Program-made: the position numbers and the translations under genes
The notes under the pieces: generated by a model
Database searches by the model: none
What the model saw: the letters and a program-made list of their open reading frames with translations, nothing else
What the model was told of the DNA's origin: nothing
In this document: positions 33,782-40,108 of the stretch, in pieces
How the letters are laid out: every line of letters begins with the position of its first letter
Position numbering within the stretch: position 1 is the first letter of the stretch
Origin: DASPWV01 sp046727855
GTDB taxonomy: Bacteria > Acidobacteriota > Vicinamibacteria > Vicinamibacterales > UBA2999
Direction of reading: 5' to 3'
Length of the DNA: 40,108 bases
Assembly: GCA_046727855.1 (NCBI GenBank)
Contig: JBKPDL010000017.1
Span: forward strand, 1-40,108

Positions 33782-36355
33782 ATGGTGCGCTACTGTCTCG
33801 TTGGCCTCGCGTTTCTCGCTCTCGTCTACGCGGGACCGGCCGGAGCCTTCAACTACGTTGCCGACGCCAACGGCACCTGGTGGGGAATCCAGGACGCCGC
33901 TCCTCCACGCGTCGATACCGGCAGCATCCGCGCAACACAAGTCGCCCCGGGGCAAGCGCCCGGCTACAGCACATCGATCAACGGTTTCGCCGGCGTCAAG
34001 GTACTCGTGCAAACGACGCCCGCGCCCCGGTTCAACGGCGAGCTGATGCGCGGCTATGGTCTGACCTTCGACGGAGTGAACCGCTTCACGACCACGCAAT
34101 CGATCGATCTCGGCGGCGTCACGATTTCACGATCGGTCTACATCAACAATGACGAGAACTGGGGCCGCTGGCTCGACAGCTTTACCAACACGACGAAATC
34201 GCCGATCACGATCAAGGTCGCGTTCGGGGGGCAATCGGGGATCGGCAGCGCCGGCGCCAATTCGAGCGCCATCGTCAATACCTCGAGCGGCGATGCCGTT
34301 GTCACCGCGGCCGACGCGTGGGTCGAAGTGGCGACACCGCTGGCGGAGAGCACGCTGGTCGGCGGGCCGCAGGTCACCGTGATCGGGACACCGAGCTCAG
34401 CGGCGGCGCCCTTCGGCGGCGCCATGACCTTCGCCGGCAGCTGGCTGTTCGACACGTTCAACAACCCGCTGTCGTACGTCGGTCACGAAGCGAATTTCCA
34501 GGCCTACGTGAACACCATCACGCTGCAGCCGGGGAGGACGCGATCGCTTTTACATTTTGTCGTGCTCGGGCAGATGGTGAACGCGGCTTCGTCGGCCGGG
34601 GTGCGCGCCGCGGTTGAGGCCACAGCCACCGGCCTTGCCGCTGCTCCGGAGATCGGCGATTTGACCCTGGCGGAGATCTGCTCGATCGACAACTTCAGCG
34701 TCGCGGCGCTCACCGCCAACGGCTTCAACTACGGCAGCTGCACGCCCACGCACCAGAACAGAAAGGCGCTCGAAGTGGTGCAGGCGCCCGTGCCGAAGGA
34801 AAAGAAGGCAAAGACCAACGTGAAATACGACGTGGTTGGCAAAACGATCGCTCAGCTGCGCGCTGACATGGAGTCCGGCGTCACGACGTCCAAGGAGATC
34901 ACCGAGGCCTATCTCGATCGGGTCGAGTTCTACGACAAGGGTCAGTTCGGATTCAACTCGTACGAGATTGTTGCCAGCGACGCACTCGAACAAGCGAAAG
35001 CCGCCGACGCCGCCCGCAAGAGAGGCGCGAGCGGTGCCCTGCTCGGTATTCCCATTGCCGTCAAGAATCTGTTCGACACGTTCGACCTGCCCACCACCAA
35101 CGGCAGCATGACGTTCGAAGGATTCCGTCCCGCGCGCGACGCGTTCCAGGTGGCGCGGCTGCGCGCGGCTGGCGCCGTGATCATCGGCAAGGCCGCGCTC
35201 GAGGAGTACGCGACGAGCGGCAACTACTCGAACGATGCGTGGGGACAGGTTTGGAACGTCTTCAATCCGTCGAAATCGCCAATCGCGTCGAGCGGCGGGT
35301 CGGCGAGCGCAATCGCGGCAAGCCTCGCCGCGGCCGCTATGGGATCGCAGACCGGCGACTCGCTCTACGGCCCGGCGAGCGCCGCGAGCCTCGTCACGCT
35401 ACGCGGTACCGACGGTCTCGAGAGTGGCACGGGTGTGATGCCGCTCGTCTACCTCACTGATTTTGGCGGCGCCATGACGCGCTCCGTTTCGGATCTCGCC
35501 GATATGCTCAACGTCGTTGTCGCGGTCGATCCCGACGATCCGGAAACCTCCGCGCCTGGTCGACGTACTCCGGAGGACTGGCGGTCAGTGCTCAATCCGA
35601 ACGCGCTGCAGGGTAAGCGGATTGGCTACATCCCATCGACGTGGCTGGATCCGTTGGGAACGACGAACACGATTGACGCCGAGACGGCGGCGCTGCAGTT
35701 CTTCGTGCAAGCCGGCGCGACGATCGTCGAGATGGGTGTCACGGTCGGCGGAACGGACACGCCGCCGGCGCCGCCTGCACCGCCGGGCGACATCCGATCC
35801 GAAGGCTGGGGGCTGTACATCGACAGTCATCCCGAGCTGATCGAGCAAGGCTTTCCGATCTTCACGGTCGTCGATGTGAACTGCTCGCAGAAGAAGGTCG
35901 CGTACGTGCGCGCCGATCCCAGCACGTGCTCCGATGCGCCGCCGCCGCGAATGACGGCCGCGGAGATTCAGGCGTTTCGTGACTATCGGCGAGGACGTCA
36001 GGCGACGGCCAAGATCTGGATGGACACTGCCGGCGCCGATCATCTCGGCGTCGACGCGGTGGTTTATCCCGGCTTGTTGAGCGACATCAGCCTGAACGAC
36101 GGCGGGGGCAACCGCGCGAGCTTCGGGCGCCGCGATACGCCGGGCGCGGCAAACGGGATTCCTACTGTGGTGTTCCCGGTTGGATACAACAATCACGGAC
36201 AACCGATCAACATTCAGCTGCTCGGACGCGCGTGGGACGACGACAAGTTGGTGGGGATGGCGTACGCGTTCGAGTTGCTGGCCAACGCGGCCGGCCGTGG
36301 CCATGTTGAAGCGACCACGGCGCCGGCGTTGCCGCACGATAACCGCCAGAAGTAG
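33782..36355 (+). CDS. secreted amidase-signature enzyme with N-terminal beta domain
   Basis: 857 residues from the ATG that follows AAGGAGG. The signal peptide (MVRYCLVGLAFLALVYAGPA) ends near residue 21. Residues 22 to about 330 form a Thr/Gly/Ser-rich beta domain of unknown function. A Lys-rich linker (PKEKKAKTNVK) leads to an amidase-signature domain (about 355-850). The Ser-cisSer-Lys triad is intact: K428 in IPIAVKNLFD, cis-Ser in S503-S504-GGS, nucleophile S527 in TGDSLYGPAS. A proline-rich insertion (PPAPPAPPGD) lies near residue 665. The family hydrolyses amides such as peptide amides or Gln/Asn side chains. The dipeptidase gene follows at 66 bp, so the two may act on related peptides. 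Confidence 0.9.
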   Translation: MVRYCLVGLAFLALVYAGPAGAFNYVADANGTWWGIQDAAPPRVDTGSIRATQVAPGQAPGYSTSINGFAGVKVLVQTTPAPRFNGELMRGYGLTFDGVNRFTTTQSIDLGGVTISRSVYINNDENWGRWLDSFTNTTKSPITIKVAFGGQSGIGSAGANSSAIVNTSSGDAVVTAADAWVEVATPLAESTLVGGPQVTVIGTPSSAAAPFGGAMTFAGSWLFDTFNNPLSYVGHEANFQAYVNTITLQPGRTRSLLHFVVLGQMVNAASSAGVRAAVEATATGLAAAPEIGDLTLAEICSIDNFSVAALTANGFNYGSCTPTHQNRKALEVVQAPVPKEKKAKTNVKYDVVGKTIAQLRADMESGVTTSKEITEAYLDRVEFYDKGQFGFNSYEIVASDALEQAKAADAARKRGASGALLGIPIAVKNLFDTFDLPTTNGSMTFEGFRPARDAFQVARLRAAGAVIIGKAALEEYATSGNYSNDAWGQVWNVFNPSKSPIASSGGSASAIAASLAAAAMGSQTGDSLYGPASAASLVTLRGTDGLESGTGVMPLVYLTDFGGAMTRSVSDLADMLNVVVAVDPDDPETSAPGRRTPEDWRSVLNPNALQGKRIGYIPSTWLDPLGTTNTIDAETAALQFFVQAGATIVEMGVTVGGTDTPPAPPAPPGDIRSEGWGLYIDSHPELIEQGFPIFTVVDVNCSQKKVAYVRADPSTCSDAPPPRMTAAEIQAFRDYRRGRQATAKIWMDTAGADHLGVDAVVYPGLLSDISLNDGGGNRASFGRRDTPGAANGIPTVVFPVGYNNHGQPINIQLLGRAWDDDKLVGMAYAFELLANAAGRGHVEATTAPALPHDNRQK

Positions 36356-36420
36356 GAGACCCGCTATGTGGAACTTTCACTTCGCTCGGTTTGCCGAGGC
36401 GCACTAACGGCGGAGACAGC

Positions 36421-37485
36421 ATGGGTCGGTCATTAGCCGCCGCGTTGATCCTTGCGTCGCTTTCCGCGCAGCCGCGGGACCGCGCCGAAGCCGTCCACGA
36501 CCGCGTGGTCTTCGCCGACATCCACGCCCATCCGAGCCGCTTTCATCGCGCCAACGTGGATCGCATCGACAAAGAGGAAATCGAACGCTATCGCCGCGGC
36601 CTGATCGATGTCGTGGTCTGCAACGTCAGCTCGGACGCCGCGTATCAGGGTGGCTATACGCGGCCGGACGGTAGTGAGGTCAAGCGTCTGCAGGGCAACG
36701 ACGCCTACCCGCTGAACCCCGGCGACGCGTTCGCGTTCACGCTCGATCGGCTCGAGCGGGTGCTCAAAACCATCGCGTCAGGCGATGCGGTGCTTGCCTC
36801 GAGCCCCGACGCCGTGCTCGCGGCCAAACGACAGGGCAAGCTGGCGTTGTTGCCGGCGCTCGAAGGCGCCGACGGTCTGGAAGGAAGTCTCGATAATCTG
36901 CGCGAGCTGCATCGCCTCGGCGTGCGCCTCGTGCAACTCGTGCACTTTCTCGACAACAACCTCGGATCGAATCAAACGCCGCCCCACGAGGACCGCGGCC
37001 TTACGCCCTTCGGCCGCGAGGTCATTCGCGAGGCGAATCGGTTGGGGATCATCATCGATCTCGCGCACGCGAACACGCGCACGATCATGGACGCGCTCGA
37101 GACATCCGCGCAGCCGATGCTCTTCAGCCATACCGGCGCCAAGACGCTGCACTCCGCGGATCGCTATCTCACCGACGAGGAGATGCGGGCAATTGCGGCA
37201 AAAGGGGGAGTGATCGGAATCTGGCCGGCGGCCGAATTCAAGACGCCGGAGGGAATGGTTCGCCACATCGATCACGTCAAGCGCCTCGTCGGCGTCGATC
37301 ACATTGCGATTGGCAGCGACCTGCGCGGGATGAGTTACTTTCCGGCGTTCGGTGAGGAAGCGAATTTCCGCGCCATCACCGGCGGGCTCGTCAACGGCGG
37401 CTACACCGACGACGAGATCGGAAAGATCATGGGAGGCAACTTCGTTCGAACCTGGCAGCAGGTGACTCGCGCCGCAAAACCGTGA
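36421..37485 (+). CDS. membrane dipeptidase, peptidase family M19
   Basis: 354 residues. The ATG at 36421 is preceded by GGCGGAGACAGC and opens a short signal-like segment (GRSLAAALILASLSAQP); an in-frame ATG at 36391 is less likely. Renal-dipeptidase-type metal motifs are present: FADIHAHP (His-x-His/Asp), LPALEGADGL (bridging Glu), IIDLAHANT and LFSHTGAK. The C-terminal HIAIGSDLRGM with Asp and the GGNFVRTWQQV end are typical of M19. It should be a binuclear zinc enzyme cleaving dipeptides, possibly with D-residues, outside the cytoplasm. Its stop codon overlaps the start of the next gene, which indicates translational coupling. Confidence 0.93.
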   Translation: MGRSLAAALILASLSAQPRDRAEAVHDRVVFADIHAHPSRFHRANVDRIDKEEIERYRRGLIDVVVCNVSSDAAYQGGYTRPDGSEVKRLQGNDAYPLNPGDAFAFTLDRLERVLKTIASGDAVLASSPDAVLAAKRQGKLALLPALEGADGLEGSLDNLRELHRLGVRLVQLVHFLDNNLGSNQTPPHEDRGLTPFGREVIREANRLGIIIDLAHANTRTIMDALETSAQPMLFSHTGAKTLHSADRYLTDEEMRAIAAKGGVIGIWPAAEFKTPEGMVRHIDHVKRLVGVDHIAIGSDLRGMSYFPAFGEEANFRAITGGLVNGGYTDDEIGKIMGGNFVRTWQQVTRAAKP

Positions 37486-37961
37486 CGGTGCTTCTGTGGA
37501 TACTCGGCGGGGCGCTTGTGGCGATCGGCCTCGCTGGCATCGTGTTTCCGGCACTGCCCGGGACCGTTCTCATCTTTGCCGGGCTCCTCGTTGCGGCGTG
37601 GGCCGAAGGCTTTACGCGGGTGGGTGTGTGGACGTTGCTCTTGATTGGGCTGATGGGCGCGTTCAGCTACACCGTGGACTTCATTGCCGCAGCGCTCGGC
37701 GCGAAACACGTTGGCGCGAGCCCGCGCGCGGTCGTCGGCGCCGCCTTCGGGACGCTCCTCGGCATTCCATTCGGTCTGATCGGCGTGTTTTTAGGGCCGC
37801 TCCTTGGTGCGGTGCTCGGCGAACTGAGCGTTCATGGCGAGTTCCGCCGCGCAGCGGGCGTCGGCGCGGCGGCGTGGATTGGTTTCCTGATAGGCACCGC
37901 CGTCAAAGTAGCGCTCGCCTTTTGCATGATCGCCGTTTTCCTCGCGGCGCTGTGGTTCTGA
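37482..37961 (+). CDS. DUF456 integral membrane protein
   Basis: 159 residues starting with GTG that overlaps the dipeptidase stop (GTGA). It is almost entirely hydrophobic, with about four or five membrane segments and the Gly-rich DUF456 pattern: IVFPALPGTVLIFAG, DFIAAALGAKHVGASPRAV, GIPFGLIGVFLGPLLGA and a final AFCMIAVFLAALWF. The glycine-zipper-like helices suggest an oligomeric membrane protein; its function is unknown. It is the last gene of the operon and is followed by a strong terminator. Confidence 0.92.
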   Translation: MTVLLWILGGALVAIGLAGIVFPALPGTVLIFAGLLVAAWAEGFTRVGVWTLLLIGLMGAFSYTVDFIAAALGAKHVGASPRAVVGAAFGTLLGIPFGLIGVFLGPLLGAVLGELSVHGEFRRAAGVGAAAWIGFLIGTAVKVALAFCMIAVFLAALWF

Positions 37962-37988
37962 TCGGCTGCCGCGGCGACGAAGGTGTGA

Positions 37989-38013
37989 GGCGCCGCCTCG
38001 CGGCGCCATTTTT
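37989..38013 (+). terminator. intrinsic terminator of the amidase-dipeptidase-DUF456 operon
   Basis: GGCGCCGC-CTC-GCGGCGCC is a perfect 8-bp GC-only stem followed by ATTTTTCT. It is the clearest rho-independent terminator in the window, located 28 bp after the DUF456 stop. Confidence 0.85.
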
Positions 38014-38049
38014 CTGTCTATCCGGCCATCCCGGACGCCGTCAACGACC

Positions 38050-38673
38050 TTACTTCCTCTCTTCGAGTGTGAGATTGTTCAAACGCACGGGCTCGCTCGA
38101 GTAGTTTTCAAGTTCTATGGTGTTCTTCTTCTTGTCGAAATTGATCTGTGTGGCGTACGCCATCCTGCCTTCGCCCTTGCCAGACTTGTCGAACCGCATC
38201 TCGAACAACGTGAACGGATAGTCGTACGTTCGCGGCTGGTTGCGCGCCTCACGGAAGCCGATCACTCGTGGTGTGATGATGACAATGCGCCGGCCGCCGT
38301 CTTCGCCCGGAAAGTTCATCGCATACCGGATATCCGTGCCGAGACGCATGACGTTGTTAGGGTCGGGACCCATGTATCCCGGAAAGTTGAACCGTCCGAG
38401 CTCGGGCTGTCTTTCGAGCTCGCGCAGCAAACCGTCCTGTTTCTTCTCCAGAAACGTGGTGATCAGATGCTCGCGCTGCTTGGGGTTGGACCATCGGTCG
38501 ATGTTGATTCGAATCGACTGATTGGCGCCGGTCGCGATGTTGCTCATGTTCAGCGCCCACCCGTTGATGGTCACCTTATCCGTGGCACTCGGCGTCGTCT
38601 GCGCGTTTGCGGACAACATTGCCGTTGTTGTGAGCGCACTCGCTATGATCAACGCCAACAGAGTGGTCTTCAT
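38050..38673 (-). CDS. hypothetical secreted protein
   Basis: 207 residues from ATG 38673, preceded by GGGAG and opening a clear signal peptide (MKTTLLALIIASALTTTAML, cleavage after ANAQ). A longer frame from 38739 has neither feature. The mature protein contains IRINIDRWSNPKQREHL, RYAMNFPGEDGGRRIVIITP and a final NTIELENYSSEPVRLNNLT, mostly beta strands. Similar small exported proteins occur in Acidobacteriota, but I do not recognise a characterised family. It lies alone and converges with the preceding operon, whose terminator separates them. Confidence 0.8.
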   Translation of the reverse strand: MKTTLLALIIASALTTTAMLSANAQTTPSATDKVTINGWALNMSNIATGANQSIRINIDRWSNPKQREHLITTFLEKKQDGLLRELERQPELGRFNFPGYMGPDPNNVMRLGTDIRYAMNFPGEDGGRRIVIITPRVIGFREARNQPRTYDYPFTLFEMRFDKSGKGEGRMAYATQINFDKKKNTIELENYSSEPVRLNNLTLEERK

Positions 38674-39048
38674 TCTGATGCTCCCTTCCAAGCGATGCGT
38701 CCAGGCTCGTGAACCTCGGACTGAAATCGGTTCTCTCATTGCGCGGCCTGTAGTCCCGTCGCAGGAGCCGGCTGTTTTCCGCCCCAGGCCGCGGACAGAG
38801 CCAGACTTTACGGGCCAAGCTACGTCAAGCTACGTCGGGACCAGGCGAAAAAGTACGTCCTCGTCAATGAAAATTTACGGTCCTGCAGGGTCACGTGCTT
38901 ACCTGGCGGCCCGAATCGCAAATCGGGGACTCCATCGGAAGCTCTCGCGACTCGTCGGGGGAAGTGCACCAGCTCTTGCGCAAGAATCAGCATTCTCCAT
39001 GGCGCATCAGCGGCGAGTTTTCGCCGGGTCGCGACGCCACAACTCGCT
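38674..39048. other. intergenic region without a recognisable gene
   Basis: About 375 bp between the hypothetical secreted protein and the monooxygenase remnant. It contains a 10-bp tandem duplication AAGCTACGTC near 38818-38837 and otherwise no clear feature. Open frames here have no family resemblance and overlap the remnant in other frames. Confidence 0.5.
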
Positions 39049-39444
39049 TCAGTTCGCGGGAGAAGCCGCGAGACGGGCTCGCCGACGCTCCTGTCCGACA
39101 TCGCGGTAACGCGAAGGCCACAACGGTGCGAAGTACTCGGAGAAGACATGGCGCGCGCGGAACGGTTCCAATCGCATGTCGCGCATCAGTTCGTCGATGT
39201 AGTGCGCGAGAAACGGGCCGACGAAATAGCCTTCGGGGCGTGCAGGAAACACGTGCTCCGCCCATGCGTGCACACAGGAAATCTCGCGTTCCATCTGTGC
39301 GCTCCAGGTCGCACTGTCGAGCGCGGATTTGCCGGCACCTACCACCTCGAAGTCATCGTCGCGCAGCACCTTCGCGGTCACCAGTCCCGCGATTCCTGCG
39401 CCGATGACGCATACCCGCCGGCCGGTTCCGTTGAACAGGTCCAT
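39049..39444 (-). pseudogene. internally deleted flavin-containing monooxygenase remnant
   Basis: A 131-codon open frame joins three separate pieces of an FMO-type enzyme. The N-terminal FAD-binding Rossmann motif RRVCVIGAGIAGLVTAKVL is followed at once by the second (NADPH) Rossmann motif VGAGKSALDSATW. This is followed by a C-terminal segment EREISCVHAWAEHVFPARP, YFVGPFLAHYIDELMRDMRL and FSEYFAPLWPSRY. A full FMO has about 450 residues, so two blocks of roughly 150-200 residues are missing, yet the frame is kept. It cannot be a working monooxygenase. I treat it as a remnant, although expression of a mini-protein is not excluded. Confidence 0.7.
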
Positions 39445-39793
39445 TCGGTCTTGCGACGATCATCGCATTCCGAAACGAAGCGTCAGCCCGTTTTCTATTG
39501 CGGACCGCGGTGGCTCCGAGGATTAGGGCACGGAGAAACATTCCTCCTACAACAGACCTTTTACGTCGATGCGTCATGAGATCTGGGGGAAGCAGCGTCC
39601 CGCTCAACTGCGCCCAGCTGGCGCCCGACGTACACCATGGGTCAACACGATCGCCAGCGACGATGGAAGGTCACGGCAGGAAAGTGGGAGTACGTGCCGG
39701 CACCCGACGGCCGAGGGGTTCCGAGCCGACATCGCGACGGTCGTCGCGCCCGCGGGCCGCATATCCGAATCGTCGTGTCGAATCCCGTCCGGT
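39445..39793. other. intergenic region without a recognisable gene
   Basis: About 350 bp between the monooxygenase remnant and a doubtful partial frame at the window edge. Overlapping short frames on both strands show no known motifs. The region may be decayed coding sequence, in line with the deleted gene next to it. Confidence 0.45.
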
Positions 39794-40108
39794 TCAGTAC
39801 CCGGTGCACTTGTAAGGATCTGGCGCACGTCGGAAGGTACCAAAGGCGCCATCCTCGTCGATGACGAGCCGTGTTGCGCACAGGCCCTCACTCCGCGCGA
39901 GCTCGGACGTGAGTGAGTGAGCGTCACGACGAAGCCACGCTGGCGCCGGGCCCGGTGGCTGCGCCCGGAATACCGCCACAGCGTCCACACCGGTTTGTTT
40001 GAAGCATTCGGTGAGTTCTCGATATGTTCTCTCCCGCGAAAGATCGAGCTGCCACTGCTTCGATCGACACAGCTTCACATCTGATCCGTTTGCGCGGAGG
40101 TTCCACAC
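39794..40108 (-). CDS. possible hypothetical protein, truncated at the window edge
   Basis: An open frame of at least 104 codons reaches the end of the window and ends DEDGAFGTFRRAPDPYKCTGY, read here in two overlapping parts (DEDGAFGTFRRAPD, DPYKCTGY). Codon third positions are moderately GC-rich. I recognise no family. A GTG at 40106 is the first possible start inside the window, but the gene may begin beyond it. It may be a real gene or chance. Confidence 0.3.
   Translation of the reverse strand: MWNLRANGSDVKLCRSKQWQLDLSRERTYRELTECFKQTGVDAVAVFRAQPPGPAPAWLRRDAHSLTSELARSEGLCATRLVIDEDGAFGTFRRAPDPYKCTGY

Noticed and set aside
1..40108. tRNA or rRNA genes
   Set aside because: No cloverleaf-like segment with a CCA end or conserved rRNA stretches was recognised by reading; a tRNAscan run would settle it.

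Overview
The window is about 40 kb of GC-rich chromosome. Its gene content points to a soil-type Acidobacteriota, most likely class Vicinamibacteria: secreted serine hydrolases, a sortilin/VPS10-like BNR propeller protein, a DUF5117-type zinc metalloprotease, imidazolonepropionase-like amidohydrolase, PQQ quinoproteins, choice-of-anchor-D and lamin-tail proteins, and a three-GAF sigma-54 activator. This placement is inference from gene families; there is no rRNA or other marker, and I see no tRNA.

Layout. 1-11200 holds degradative and envelope genes: a serine hydrolase, a tandem pair of GT39-like membrane glycosyltransferases, a large VPS10/BNR protein, and an amidohydrolase followed closely by a PQQ dehydrogenase. 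11200-17010 is a rearranged, mobile-element-rich stretch. It contains four head-to-tail arrays of a 19-bp hairpin-forming repeat, arranged as two array-gene-inverted-array cassettes. Cassette A (11252-12196) encloses a DUF411 metal-binding protein gene. Cassette B (15815-16623) encloses a REP-associated tyrosine transposase (RAYT). Around cassette B lie a decayed IS5-type element with CTAG duplications, the DUF4410-like gene it interrupted, and a truncated PQQ dehydrogenase gene. 17138-27733 is made of large secreted proteins: a 2151-residue metallo-beta-lactamase/lamin-tail protein, a metalloprotease and a sorbosone-dehydrogenase-like protein. 27900-33460 holds a small outer-membrane barrel, a STAS protein, an aldo/keto reductase lacking two catalytic residues, a sigma-54 activator and a SnoaL-like protein. 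33700-38013 looks like an operon (amidase, M19 dipeptidase, DUF456 protein) with a recognisable promoter and a strong terminator. The remainder has a hypothetical secreted protein, an internally deleted flavin monooxygenase remnant and a possible partial gene.

Most notable points. (1) The DUF411 gene is intact in one frame except for a single TGA exactly where the family has the first Cys of its CGCC motif. A stem-loop of bacterial SECIS type follows at the right distance, so this may be an undescribed selenoprotein; the alternative is a nonsense mutation. (2) The RAYT and the DUF411 gene sit in the same array-gene-inverted-array architecture, which suggests that a RAYT/19-bp-repeat system can carry cargo genes.
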